NCBI RefSeq assembly: GCF_004102725.1
Contig: NZ_LHQS01000002.1
Location: 186,001-250,000 of the forward strand
Direction of reading: 5' to 3'
DNA: 64,000 nt
Origin: Methanoculleus taiwanensis
GTDB lineage: Archaea; Halobacteriota; Methanomicrobia; Methanomicrobiales; Methanoculleaceae
Part shown: positions 26,152 to 34,579 of the stretch, in pieces
Numbering within the stretch: position 1 is the first letter of the stretch
Layout of the letters: each line of letters starts with the position of its first letter
Position numbers and translations under genes: made by a program
Notes under the pieces: model-generated
Databases searched by the model: none
Told to the model about the DNA's origin: nothing
Seen by the model: only the letters and a program-made list of their open reading frames with translations

Positions 26152-27087
26152 ATGTTTTCGGTCCGGGAGATTCAGACTGAACGGGGTACTCTCCAGTATC
26201 GGCGGGAATCCCTGACCGGTATCAGGTGCCGGATAAGCCCCGCACGGCTACAGCGAAACCTCGATACAGATACCGGGATATGCTACACAGCCGATGGATG
26301 TCCGTTCTGCCCGGGCGCGATCGACGTCGAGACGCCGACGTTCGCCGACGGCCTGCGGATCCGGCGCGGTGAAAGCGTCACGTTTCCGAACCTTTACCCC
26401 TATTCTGCCTGGCATACCGTGACGGTGATTACACGTGACCATATGGTGGATCACTTCGGAGCGAGACAACTCGCGGATGCGTTCTCCGGGATGGTCGAGT
26501 CGCTCGGGCGATGTAGCGGTTACCACAGCATCAACTGGAACTACCTCCCCTCGGCAGGAGCGAGCATTGCCCACCCGCATCTCCAGGGGATAGCAGACCC
26601 GATGCCGTCGTGTCTCACAGAGCGGTATCTCACCGCAGGCCACCGGTACCTGAAGAAGCATAACCGGCTCTACTGGGACGACCTCCGGGAGCAGGAACGG
26701 AGCTCCGGACGTTTCCTCTTCGAGAACGAGATCTTCTGGTCGGCAAGCCCTGTCCCCCTCGGCGAGCGTGAGGTAAGGGGGCTGCTGCCTCTCTCGACAC
26801 TCGATGAGATGGAGTCGTACGTCGATCCGCTGGTGTCGGGGCTCCTCCGGATCATCAACCTCTACCGGAGCCTCGGGACACGTGCTTTCAACGTCGCTAT
26901 ATTTTTCGACAGATCCGGCCGTGACCGGGGATACCGGGCATTCTGTTCCGTCATCTCCAGGATGAACCCGAACGGTCTCTGTATCTGTGATTCGGCGTTC
27001 ATGGAGCGGCTGCACCAGGAACCGATCATCCTCACGCTCCCTGAAGCGCTCGGCGAGTTCTTCCGCCGGGATGCCGGGGGACGTTAA
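26152..27087 (+). CDS. Galactose-1-phosphate uridylyltransferase-like (HIT superfamily) protein
   Basis: Predicted nucleotidyltransferase of the GalT branch of the HIT fold (311 residues). The zinc-type CPFC motif is at residues 50-53, and the active-site HPHLQ at 142-146 carries the nucleotidylated histidine (the middle His, 144). Upstream strands FPNLYPYSAWHTVTVIT and SINWNYLPSAGASIAHPH match GalT. It may act on UDP- or ADP-sugars; the sugar cannot be read from sequence. A TATA-like CATATTATTATG (26110-26121) lies about 31-42 nt before the ATG, so the gene probably has its own leaderless transcript. Confidence 0.78.
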   Translation: MFSVREIQTERGTLQYRRESLTGIRCRISPARLQRNLDTDTGICYTADGCPFCPGAIDVETPTFADGLRIRRGESVTFPNLYPYSAWHTVTVITRDHMVDHFGARQLADAFSGMVESLGRCSGYHSINWNYLPSAGASIAHPHLQGIADPMPSCLTERYLTAGHRYLKKHNRLYWDDLREQERSSGRFLFENEIFWSASPVPLGEREVRGLLPLSTLDEMESYVDPLVSGLLRIINLYRSLGTRAFNVAIFFDRSGRDRGYRAFCSVISRMNPNGLCICDSAFMERLHQEPIILTLPEALGEFFRRDAGGR

Positions 27088-27141
27088 TCCGGAATTTCAT
27101 TCCAAAAGCTACAATGCCGAGTTCTCCTATAGTATCCGCTT

Positions 27142-28575
27142 ATGAGTGATCCCTCTCCCTTCCTGGTCGGAGGCGTCTGGCGGGGAAGTGCCGAGACCGT
27201 CCCTGTCTGTTTCCCCTTTACGGGCGAACCTGTCGGGCAGGTATGCCTGGCCGGAGATGCCGATATCGATGATGCCGTCCGTGCGGCGGTATCGGGTTTT
27301 GCCGTCACGCGCAGGCTCCCCGCGCACGTTCGCTCACGGATTCTCTATTCACTCGCCGACCGGATAGAGGAGCGGGCAGACGAACTCGTCGAGGCGCTTA
27401 TTCTCGAGGCGGGAAAGACCCGGACTCTTGCCCGGGGCGAGGTTGCACGGGCGGGGGAGACGATCCGGGTAGCGGCAGAAGAGGCGCGCCGTATCGGCGG
27501 TGAGATCCTGCCGCTCGACTGGAGCGCTGCGGGCGAGGGCTATACCGGGTACATCCGCCGGTTTCCGCTCGGGCCGGTTCTCTGCATCACGCCGTTTAAT
27601 TTTCCGCTGAACCTTGCCTGCCATAAGGTGGGTCCTGCCGTTGCTGCAGGGAACTCTGTGATCCTCAAACCGGCGACGAAGACGCCGCTCTCCGGGCTGC
27701 TGCTCGGTGAGATGCTCCTTGCTGCAGGATTTCCGCCGGAGGCTATCAGCGTTCTCCCCTGCAGCAGTGCCCGCGCTGAGCGCCTTGCCGCCGATGAACG
27801 GATTGCATACGTGAGTTTTACCGGCAGCCCAAAGGTCGGATGGCACCTCCGCTCGATCGCAAAGAAGCGGATCGGACTTGAGCTTGGGGGAAACGCGGCG
27901 GCAATCGTCCATGAGGATGCCGATATCCGGTATGCAGCATCGCGCATCACATCCGGTGGTTTTTCCAATGCCGGTCAGGTCTGCATCTCCGTTCAGAGAG
28001 TCTTTGTTCACCGCCGGGTATTTCCGGAGATGCTCGAGGCACTCCTTGAGAGAGTCAGCCTCCTGAAGGTTGGTGATCCCCGGGAGAGCGATACCGATAT
28101 CGGGCCGATGATCTCGGCGGCAGCTGCCGCCGACGCTGCGGAGAAGGTTGCCGAAGCGGTCAGGGGGGGTGGGCGGGTTCTGCATGGAGGCAGCGTCGCC
28201 GGCGCACTCTTCTCCCCGACTGTTCTTATTGAGACCACGCCTGCGATGCGGGTGAACAGCACCGAGGTCTTTGCTCCGGTGATCACCGTCACCCCGTACG
28301 ACACCTTCGACGAAGCGCTTGCCTATGCCAACGACTCGCCCTTCGGCCTTCAGGCCGGAGTGTTTACCCGCGACATCCGGCGTATCATGCAGGCGTTCGA
28401 CGATCTCTCTGTCGGTGGTCTTCTGATTAACGACATCCCCACGTTCAGGATGGATCATATGCCGTACGGCGGCGTGAAGGCGTCGGGCCTCGGGCACGAG
28501 GGTCCCCGGTATGCTATCGAAGAGATGACCGAGATGCGGATGATGGTCGTCAACATGGGCGGGTCGGATCGCTGA
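27142..28575 (+). CDS. NAD(P)-dependent aldehyde dehydrogenase
   Basis: Oxidises an aldehyde to the acid. The ALDH fold is full length (477 residues). Cofactor-binding phrases are PFNFPLNLACHKVGPAVAAG and VSFTGSPKVGWHL; the general-base Glu247 lies in GLELGGNAAAIV, and the catalytic Cys281 in NAGQVCISVQR. Archaeal ALDHs of this size include lactaldehyde dehydrogenase (CofA) of the F420 side-chain pathway and non-phosphorylating glyceraldehyde-3-phosphate dehydrogenase. The position between mer and mtd makes a link to F420 tempting, but this is inference. It converges on mtd. Confidence 0.85.
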   Translation: MSDPSPFLVGGVWRGSAETVPVCFPFTGEPVGQVCLAGDADIDDAVRAAVSGFAVTRRLPAHVRSRILYSLADRIEERADELVEALILEAGKTRTLARGEVARAGETIRVAAEEARRIGGEILPLDWSAAGEGYTGYIRRFPLGPVLCITPFNFPLNLACHKVGPAVAAGNSVILKPATKTPLSGLLLGEMLLAAGFPPEAISVLPCSSARAERLAADERIAYVSFTGSPKVGWHLRSIAKKRIGLELGGNAAAIVHEDADIRYAASRITSGGFSNAGQVCISVQRVFVHRRVFPEMLEALLERVSLLKVGDPRESDTDIGPMISAAAAADAAEKVAEAVRGGGRVLHGGSVAGALFSPTVLIETTPAMRVNSTEVFAPVITVTPYDTFDEALAYANDSPFGLQAGVFTRDIRRIMQAFDDLSVGGLLINDIPTFRMDHMPYGGVKASGLGHEGPRYAIEEMTEMRMMVVNMGGSDR

Positions 28576-28616
28576 CCGTCCGGATTCGCCTTTTTCAAAG
28601 ATACGTTCCCTGTGCC

Positions 28617-28628
28617 GGGGAAAAAAGG
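28617..28628 (-). terminator. U-tract terminator of mtd
   Basis: On the minus strand the mtd message runs into CCCTTTTTTCCCC about 12-20 nt after the stop codon (A6 on the plus strand), a typical archaeal U-tract stop between two convergent genes. Confidence 0.45.
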
Positions 28629-28639
28629 GTATTGTTGGT

Positions 28640-29482
28640 TTACTCGGGTTTGCTGATGAGTGCCGTCTTTGCGACGATCTCACCGGTCTTCTTGTGGGGC
28701 TTTCTGATGACTGCGTCGGTGCTCTTCTCGATCTCGCGGGCTTCCTCGCAGAGGAGCATGGCCTGGCGCATCATCTCGTGGGCGCTGGAGACGATCGGGA
28801 TGTATTTCTCCCATTCCTTGGTCATGAAGCAGCCCTTGACGTTGACGCCGGCAACGGACTGTGCGATCTCATATGCTGCACGTGCCTTTGCAAGTGCGTA
28901 GGGGTTTGAGAACTCGCCGTCGACAGCCTTGTCGGAGGTCATGACGACCTTCGGCAGTGCAAGGTCTGCGCCCTTCTTGCCGGCCTTGACCTGGTCGATG
29001 ACCTTGTCGAGTTCGAACTGCATCTTTCTGAACGCGCCGGTGACGGAGAGAACCTTCACGAGGTTGCCGTTGTAGTCCGCCATCTCGATGGGGTCAAGGA
29101 ACTCGCGGCGTGCACCGATCATGGCGTCTGCCTTCATGATGATGTAGCCGAAGTTGCTGGCCTTGAGGGCCTCGAACTGCTCCTTCTTGGTGGTGATGTC
29201 GTCGGTGATGACGACGCAGGGGATTCCTGCCGCCGCGAGCGCCTCACGGGCACCGGTGGGTCCGGGGAGGATGCCGTTCGGGGAAACGACGATGCAGAAG
29301 TCGGGGCCCCAGGCCTTCATATTGTTGACGACACGGTCGATATCCTCGGGCTGGAGCTTCGTGCCGGAGGTTGCCATGAAGGTGATCATGTCTTCCCGGT
29401 CCGCACGCTCATCGAGGAGCAACTCAGCCATAACGCCGCTGGCGATGTTGCCTAGTTTTGCAATTCCTACTTTAACTACCAC
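28640..29482 (-). CDS. mtd: F420-dependent methylene-H4MPT dehydrogenase
   Basis: Reversibly reduces methenyl-H4MPT to methylene-H4MPT with F420H2, the step before Mer. The 280-residue protein matches Mtd along its length: [16 protein letters not shown] at the start, [44 protein letters not shown], and the C-terminal [21 protein letters not shown] region. The start is GTG at 29482 with a GAGGTG ribosome site 8-14 nt upstream. The promoter TATA at about 29529-29537 and a 14-bp palindrome downstream of it lie between mtd and the divergent tfx gene. Confidence 0.96.
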   Translation of the reverse strand: MVVKVGIAKLGNIASGVMAELLLDERADREDMITFMATSGTKLQPEDIDRVVNNMKAWGPDFCIVVSPNGILPGPTGAREALAAAGIPCVVITDDITTKKEQFEALKASNFGYIIMKADAMIGARREFLDPIEMADYNGNLVKVLSVTGAFRKMQFELDKVIDQVKAGKKGADLALPKVVMTSDKAVDGEFSNPYALAKARAAYEIAQSVAGVNVKGCFMTKEWEKYIPIVSSAHEMMRQAMLLCEEAREIEKSTDAVIRKPHKKTGEIVAKTALISKPE

Positions 29483-29492
29483 TTTTTACACC

Positions 29493-29506
29493 TCTCAAAT
29501 TTGAGA
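29493..29506. promoter_or_regulatory. 14-bp palindrome over the mtd start region, putative operator
   Basis: TCTCAAATTTGAGA is a perfect inverted repeat located between the predicted mtd transcription start and start codon, partly overlapping the ribosome binding site. A protein bound here would block transcription or translation of mtd. The adjacent regulator Tfx is an obvious candidate, but no binding evidence is available. Confidence 0.45.
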
Positions 29507-29528
29507 ACACGATAATATCACCGAATTC

Positions 29529-29537
29529 TCATATAAA
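29529..29537 (-). promoter_or_regulatory. TATA box of mtd
   Basis: On the minus strand TTTATATGA is the best TATA match upstream of mtd, about 47-55 nt before the GTG start. It predicts transcription from about 29505, right at the edge of the palindrome. Confidence 0.5.
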
Positions 29538-29620
29538 CATTTTGAAATTTCCTCTCGCGGTCTCCCTCTCCGTGCAGGGATGTTAAGGAAAAGTGTTTAA
29601 GTTGTATGGTGGTACATACT

Positions 29621-30031
29621 ATGACAATGAAGCAGGGGCTCCTCACCGACCGTCAGAAGGAAGTTTTGCGATACCGCAGGAAGGGTCTCACCCAGCAGCA
29701 GATTGCCGAGATCATCAGAACCTCGAAGGCAAATGTCTGCACCATCGAAAAAGCTGCTCTTGAGAATATCTCACGTGCACGGGAGACGATAGAGTTTCTC
29801 TATACGCTCGATGCGGCGCACCTCTGTACTCTCAAGGCGGGCACGGACCTCTTAAAGACTCCGGAGATCATCTACGACGAAGCCGAAAAGGTGGGTATCA
29901 AAGTCAAGTACGATACTATCTCCCTCATCAACAGGCTCCGCGACTCGAACCCCGAGCGGTTCAGAGCCCGGTACATCCGCGAGGACGTTGAGGTCTACAT
30001 CAACGAAGACGGTGAACTCTACTTCGGATGA
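29621..30031 (+). CDS. tfx: Tfx-family DNA-binding transcriptional regulator
   Basis: Archaeal regulator of 136 residues. The N-terminal helix-turn-helix (about residues 3-55) reads LTDRQKEVLRYRRKGLTQQQ then IAEIIRTSKANVCTIEKAA, as in Tfx of Methanothermobacter, which binds downstream of the fmdECB promoter. The acidic C-terminal domain (about 60-136) ends in YINEDGELYFG. ATG at 29621 is chosen because a TATA-like GTGTTTAAG (29592-29600) would start transcription about there; ATG at 29606 and 29627 are alternatives. It is divergent from mtd with a shared control region of about 140 nt. Confidence 0.85.
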   Translation: MTMKQGLLTDRQKEVLRYRRKGLTQQQIAEIIRTSKANVCTIEKAALENISRARETIEFLYTLDAAHLCTLKAGTDLLKTPEIIYDEAEKVGIKVKYDTISLINRLRDSNPERFRARYIREDVEVYINEDGELYFG

Positions 30032-30212
30032 TCCGACAGTTTCATCCATGAGGGGTAAGAAGAGCGCATCGGGATGAACGGTGGCAGGAGATCATGCCGT
30101 TTCGGAAAGATCCGGTGTCGGATTGATATGGGATGCTGCCCCTCCCTGCAGCCCGGAGCAGATTGCCCGGGAACTTTCTCTTTCTGCAGAATTTATGCAC
30201 GATCCGATAAGA

Positions 30213-30224
30213 AGGTTTATATCT
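30213..30224 (+). promoter_or_regulatory. Strong TATA element pointing into the gene-free region
   Basis: AGGTTTATATCT is preceded by A-rich sequence and is the best promoter match between tfx and uL3. It would start transcription near 30248. Confidence 0.45.
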
Positions 30225-30583
30225 GATTTGCGGCTAAATTTAAGAAACCGCTCTGAGATGCGCCGTTCTTTATCGTCGATGAAACAAGGTTGTATAAGCC
30301 TTGGATTGCCACGATCTCGCGGCTCCTCCATTGTTGGCTGGAGCTTGAGGTGCGGCGGCGTGTCACAGACAACGCGGGTGACAAAACCACATGGTCGAAC
30401 CCTCCTTGCGGAGGGCGATGTCGAGAAGGAGTTGTGCTCCGGCACAACGGGTTGACAGAAGCTGGATCTGACCGAGGTGACGGGCGAACGCTCAGTGCAG
30501 CGAGCCCACTTCCGGACGCTTTCCGGAAACGCCGGGGGGTCAGGATCTATTCGAGAAGACTGGATAATCTGGTGCACGCCAGG

Positions 30584-30609
30584 AAGAGGAGTCTGCCTCT
30601 ACCCTATGG
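30584..30609 (-). repeat. tRNA-Arg D-arm-like fragment
   Basis: AAGAGGA, a 5-nt spacer and CCTCTACCCTATGG match tRNA-Arg at 21373-21396, where the spacer is 3 nt. The remaining tRNA stems are absent, so it is not a functional tRNA. It may be a relic of integration or duplication, or a coincidence helped by the self-complementary D-arm. Confidence 0.35.
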
Positions 30610-30937
30610 GTTGCGGCCGTTTTCCGGTGGAGATCTCCATCGGCGGTGTATGCCCGGGTACGGGGGCAGACGCTACAGTCGGATACCGTTCCCTTCCACG
30701 CCATGCTGCTTCGGGGCCATATGCGCCCTGTGCAGCATCGATGTCACGCCCCTAGCGGGTTCGCCGACATTCAACTGACGATCTGCCGACCTGCTCGGCA
30801 GCATCGATGCATCCTCTCGGGGGGTTTTTGAAAACCTTCCGGGGCTGCTCGGACTGATCCGGGACGCTGAGGCGGTTTGTCTCCAGGGTTCCCGGTTCGG
30901 TGCATCACAATACAACGCACGAAGGGTTGATAGAAAC

Positions 30938-31951
30938 ATGCCGAAGATAAACAGGCCACGCAGAGGATCCCTCGCATACAGTCCCAGAAAGCGTGCAAAG
31001 AGCCCGGTTCCGAAGTACGGTGCCTGGCCCGAGTACAACGGGACCCCGATGGTGCAGGGATTTGCCGGGTACAAAGTTGGTATGACTCACCTTGTCATGG
31101 TGGACGACCATAAGAACAGTCCTACCGAAGGCAAAGATGTGACGGTACCGGTGACGGTTATTGAAGTACCCCCCATGAAAGTGGCGGGTGTACGTGCTTA
31201 CACGAGCGATACATACGGCAAGCACGCGCTGACCGAGGCCTGGTCCGACTCTCTCGACGAGGAGCTCGGCCGCCGGATCAACATGCCGAAGAACCACGAT
31301 CGCGCCGCCGCTATCGACGCCATGAAGGCAGCGGTCGAGGCGGGCAAGGTCGTTGAGATCTATGCTCTGGCATATACGCAGCCCTCCGGGCTCACCGGTG
31401 TTCCGAAGAAAGTGCCCGACCTTATGGAGATGCGGATCTCCGGAGGCAGCATTGCGGATCAGCTCGCCTATGCGACCGATCTCCTCGGTAAAGAGGTCGG
31501 CATCTCCGGGATCATCGAGACCGGTGCATTCGTCGACGTCACCGCCATCACCACCGGAAAGGGTACCCAGGGTCCGGTTAAGCGCTGGGGCATCCAGGTG
31601 CGCAAGCGCAAACACTCCCGCGGCGGCAAGAAGCGCCATATTGGAAACCTTGGGCCGTGGACACCACACCACGTCCGGTGGCAGGTTCCCCAGATGGGTC
31701 AGTGCGGCTACCACCAGCGGACCGAGTTCAACAAGCGCATCCTGAAAGTAGGCAACAACGGCGATGAGATCACGCCTGCAGGGGGTTTCCTCCACTATGG
31801 TATGGTTCGCGGCCCGTACGTCCTTGTCAAGGGATCGGTTCCCGGACCGACAAAGCGGCTTGTACGGCTGAGATCTGCAATCCGGCAGGGTGAGCATGCG
31901 GCACGGACGCCGGCGATCAACTTCGTCAGTGTCCAGAGCAAGCAGGGGTGA
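30938..31951 (+). CDS. rpl3: Large-subunit ribosomal protein uL3
   Basis: First gene of the ribosomal super-operon; uL3 binds 23S rRNA near the peptidyl-transferase centre. The 337 residues match archaeal uL3: the basic start [30 protein letters not shown], and the long loop with [19 protein letters not shown] and [17 protein letters not shown] that reaches the catalytic centre. The following uL4 gene starts 7 nt after its stop. Confidence 0.97.
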   Translation: MPKINRPRRGSLAYSPRKRAKSPVPKYGAWPEYNGTPMVQGFAGYKVGMTHLVMVDDHKNSPTEGKDVTVPVTVIEVPPMKVAGVRAYTSDTYGKHALTEAWSDSLDEELGRRINMPKNHDRAAAIDAMKAAVEAGKVVEIYALAYTQPSGLTGVPKKVPDLMEMRISGGSIADQLAYATDLLGKEVGISGIIETGAFVDVTAITTGKGTQGPVKRWGIQVRKRKHSRGGKKRHIGNLGPWTPHHVRWQVPQMGQCGYHQRTEFNKRILKVGNNGDEITPAGGFLHYGMVRGPYVLVKGSVPGPTKRLVRLRSAIRQGEHAARTPAINFVSVQSKQG

Positions 31952-31958
31952 CGCGTCA

Positions 31959-32705
31959 ATGAAGGCATACATTAGAACACTGAAGGGAGAGCGTGCAGAG
32001 GATATCGATCTTCCTAGCGTCTTCGCGGAAGAGTACAGACCAGACCTGATTAAGCGGGCAGTTCTTGCACTCCAGAGCACCCGGTTCCAGCCGCACGGAA
32101 CGAATCCGTATGCCGGCCTCCGGACATCTGCAGCATCCTGGGGAAGCGGCCGTGGTGTCGCCCAGGTTCCGAGGCTGAAGAACGGTAGCAGGGTTGCCCG
32201 GATTCCACAGGCTGTGGGAGGACGAGCGGCTCACCCGCCGAAGGTCGAGAAGATCCTCGTCAAGCAGATAAACCAGAAAGAGAAACAGAAGGCTCTTCGC
32301 TCTGCTATTGCAGCTACAGTCTGTACCGACCTCGTTCGCGAGCGCGGGCACCTGTTCGAGGGAGACCTCCCGCTGGTTCTCGAAGACCAGTTTGAAGGAC
32401 TCACCCGCACGAGCGATGTCATTGCAGCCCTCACCGCCGTTGGTATCTACGCCGATGTCGAGCGCGCAAAGAGCAGCAAGAAGGTCAGGGCAGGCCGGGG
32501 TACCATGCGTGGCCGCCGCTACAAGCAGCGAAAGAGTGTCCTGATCGTCACGGGAGACCAGCCGCTCCGCGCCGCCCGGAACCTTGCCGGTGTCGACTCC
32601 GTCACAGTGAACCAGCTGAACACGGAACTCTTAGCACCCGGCACCCAGGCAGGCCGCCTGACTCTCTGGACGGCTTCCGCCCTGCGGAAACTGGAGGGAT
32701 ACTAA
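31959..32705 (+). CDS. rpl4: Large-subunit ribosomal protein uL4
   Basis: rRNA-binding protein lining the exit tunnel. The 248-residue product begins MKAYIRTLKGERAEDIDLP, the usual archaeal uL4 start, so the ATG at 31959 is preferred over in-frame codons inside rpl3. The extended tunnel loop TSAASWGSGRGVAQVPRL and the C-terminal LNTELLAPGTQAGRLTLWT are typical. Its stop is immediately followed by the uL23 start. Confidence 0.97.
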   Translation: MKAYIRTLKGERAEDIDLPSVFAEEYRPDLIKRAVLALQSTRFQPHGTNPYAGLRTSAASWGSGRGVAQVPRLKNGSRVARIPQAVGGRAAHPPKVEKILVKQINQKEKQKALRSAIAATVCTDLVRERGHLFEGDLPLVLEDQFEGLTRTSDVIAALTAVGIYADVERAKSSKKVRAGRGTMRGRRYKQRKSVLIVTGDQPLRAARNLAGVDSVTVNQLNTELLAPGTQAGRLTLWTASALRKLEGY

Positions 32706-32954
32706 ATGGTACTGAAACATCCGTTTGTCACTGAAAAAGCGACGATGATGCTTGAGAACGAGAGCAAACTTCAGTTTCTGGTAAAAAACGACGCATCCAA
32801 GCAGGATATCAAGCGCGATCTTGAGAAGTCGTTCGGAAAGGAAGTCACGCAGGTTCGGACGATGATGACCATGAAGGGCCGGAAGAAGGCCATCGTGAGT
32901 TTTGCGGACGAAAAAGCCGCTGAAGAGATTCTCAGCCGGCTTGGCATAATGTAA
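32706..32954 (+). CDS. rpl23: Large-subunit ribosomal protein uL23
   Basis: Small protein (82 residues) at the tunnel exit, where SRP and the Sec translocon dock. The start VLKHPFVTEKATMMLE and the segment FGKEVTQVRTMMTMKGRKKA are characteristic. It begins directly after the uL4 stop with no spacer, so it is probably translationally coupled. Confidence 0.96.
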   Translation: MVLKHPFVTEKATMMLENESKLQFLVKNDASKQDIKRDLEKSFGKEVTQVRTMMTMKGRKKAIVSFADEKAAEEILSRLGIM

Positions 32955-32966
32955 AGGTGAGTGGCA

Positions 32967-33686
32967 ATGGCACATCGAATTATTGCACAGAGCCGTGGTA
33001 AGGGCGGCCCGACATACCGGGCGCCTTCGCACCGGTATAAAGCTGCCCTGCGGCACCTGGGATCCAACACCATAACCGTAAAAGGGCGCGTCATCGACAT
33101 CGAACACGATCCGGCACGCCACACACCGATTGCCCTGGTGAAACTCGAGAGCGGGAGCAAGGAGTACATGCTCGTTACCGAGGGTCTCGGCGTCGGTGAC
33201 GAGGTAGCCTGGGGTGCTGATGTTGAGATGAAGAATGGAAATACGCTGCCGCTTCGGTCGATCCCGGTCGGGGCGTACGTCTGCAACATCGAGGCACGGC
33301 CGAACGACGGTGGCAAATTTGTTCGTTCGAGCGGTGTTCAGGCACTCATCATCGGTAAGTCCGACGACGGCAGAGTCGGCGTTCGGATGCCGAGCGGGAA
33401 GAACAAGTGGTTCAACGGTGTCTGCATGGCGACGGTCGGTATCGTTGCCGGTGGCGGACGAAGTGAAAAGCCGTTCGTCAAGGCAGGTAAGAAGCACCAC
33501 CACGTCAAGTCCTCCGCAGAGAAGTGGCCGCGCGTGAAAGGTGTCTGCATGAACGTCATCGACCACCCGTTCGGTGGCGGTGGCCACCAGCACTGCGGCC
33601 GGCCGAAGACCGTTGCACGCGGTACCTCCCCGGGAAGAAAGGTCGGATCGATCGCCGCCCGGAGAACCGGCAAGTGGAAGAAGTGA
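32967..33686 (+). CDS. rpl2: Large-subunit ribosomal protein uL2
   Basis: Core 50S protein needed for subunit joining and peptidyl transfer. The 239-residue protein starts MAHRIIAQSRGKGGPTYRAP. It has the OB/SH3 domains and the highly conserved C-terminal loop MNVIDHPFGGGGHQH with the functional histidine. The AAGGTGAG ribosome site favours ATG 32967 over GTG 32961. Confidence 0.97.
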   Translation: MAHRIIAQSRGKGGPTYRAPSHRYKAALRHLGSNTITVKGRVIDIEHDPARHTPIALVKLESGSKEYMLVTEGLGVGDEVAWGADVEMKNGNTLPLRSIPVGAYVCNIEARPNDGGKFVRSSGVQALIIGKSDDGRVGVRMPSGKNKWFNGVCMATVGIVAGGGRSEKPFVKAGKKHHHVKSSAEKWPRVKGVCMNVIDHPFGGGGHQHCGRPKTVARGTSPGRKVGSIAARRTGKWKK

Positions 33687-33698
33687 GGGGTGTAGAGT

Positions 33699-34112
33699 AT
33701 GGCAAAGAAGACACAGAAGAGATTACCGAGACGGCGGGAGGAGTTCACCTACCGCGGTCTCTCTATCGAGGATCTGCAGGGTATGGGCATCTCGGAACTG
33801 ATGCCCCTCATGCCCTCCCGTGCCCGCCGGAAGTTCGAGCGTGGTTTCTCGAAGGGGCATGAAAAGCTCCTCTCCGAGATCCGGGCCGGCGATGAGAATA
33901 TCCGGACGCACCTTCGGGACATGGTTATCATCCCCGAGATGATTGGAAAGACGATTGAGGTCTATAACGGAAAGGATTTCGTGAAAGTAGAGATCCAGCC
34001 CGAGGCCGTCTTCCACTACCTCGGTGAATTCGCACTGACCCGCAGGAGAGTTTCGCACGGTAGTGCCGGTATCGGTGCAACCCGGTCGAGTAAGTATGTA
34101 CCGTTGAAGTGA
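33699..34112 (+). CDS. rps19: Small-subunit ribosomal protein uS19
   Basis: 30S head protein of 137 residues with the archaeal N-terminal extension ([20 protein letters not shown]). The core is [20 protein letters not shown] and the end is [22 protein letters not shown]. It overlaps the uL22 start in a TGATG arrangement. Confidence 0.97.
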   Translation: MAKKTQKRLPRRREEFTYRGLSIEDLQGMGISELMPLMPSRARRKFERGFSKGHEKLLSEIRAGDENIRTHLRDMVIIPEMIGKTIEVYNGKDFVKVEIQPEAVFHYLGEFALTRRRVSHGSAGIGATRSSKYVPLK

Positions 34113-34579
34113 TGGCTATGGCAAGGACGGATTATTCGGTTCAGGAAAAGGGCGAGACCACTGCACGGGTAAAAGCAAACGAGCTGCCCGTATCGCCCAA
34201 GCACTCCATTGAGATTGCCAGGTTCATCAAGAACAGGAACACTGTCGAAGCGCGGGCATACCTCGCTGACGTTGTGGCGCTGAAGAAGGCGATCCCCTTC
34301 AAGCGGTTCAACCGGAACGTCGCCCACAAGCGCGGTCTTGACAAGTGGGACGGCGGCCGTTACCCCGTGAAGGCGGCAACGGCATACATCAAGCTGCTCG
34401 AGTCGGTCGAGAAGAACGCCGAGTACATCGGCCTTGATGCAACGAAGCTCGTCATCACCCATGCCGCTGCAAACCGGGGTCGTGGGTTTAAGGCCTTCTT
34501 CCCCCGTGCGATGGGTCGCGCGACCCCGAAGCGCCGGGAGACCGTGAACATCGAACTCATCGTCACCGAGGTGGAGTGA
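34112..34579 (+). CDS. rpl22: Large-subunit ribosomal protein uL22
   Basis: Tunnel-wall protein of 155 residues. Family segments are [20 protein letters not shown], the beta-hairpin region around [20 protein letters not shown], and [20 protein letters not shown]. Several start codons are clustered (GTG 34109, ATG 34112, ATG 34118); ATG 34112 is kept because it overlaps the uS19 stop as elsewhere in this operon. Confidence 0.95.
   Translation: MAMARTDYSVQEKGETTARVKANELPVSPKHSIEIARFIKNRNTVEARAYLADVVALKKAIPFKRFNRNVAHKRGLDKWDGGRYPVKAATAYIKLLESVEKNAEYIGLDATKLVITHAAANRGRGFKAFFPRAMGRATPKRRETVNIELIVTEVE

Larger units (their letters stand above)
30032..30937 (+). other. 0.9-kb gene-free, hairpin-rich region; possible structured RNA or long leader of the ribosomal operon
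   Basis: No convincing protein gene. Perfect stem-loops recur: CCCTCC/GGAGGG (30400-30415), GTTGTGC/GCACAAC (30431-30448), TTCCGGA/TCCGGAA (30510-30528), AGAGG/CCTCT (30585-30600), CTGCCGA/TCGGCAG (30783-30801) and GGTTTT/AAAACC (30823-30836). A 12-nt direct repeat GCAGCATCGATG occurs twice (about 30732 and 30800). A strong TATA at 30213-30224 points into it. It does not show the conserved cores of RNase P RNA or SRP RNA that I looked for. It could be one or more ncRNAs, or an approximately 700-nt leader of the uL3 operon. Confidence 0.45.

Noticed and set aside
30248-30560. RNase P RNA or SRP RNA in the gene-free block before uL3
   Set aside because: Hairpins and an ACAGAA at 30454-30461 invited the idea, but the conserved GAGGAAA core of RNase P and the GGAAG/AGCAG core of SRP RNA were not found on either strand. 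A covariance-model search would decide.
30081-30778. Short open frames (up to about 160 codons) in the gene-free block
   Set aside because: They overlap in several frames on both strands, lack ribosome sites and domain features, and coincide with RNA-like inverted repeats.
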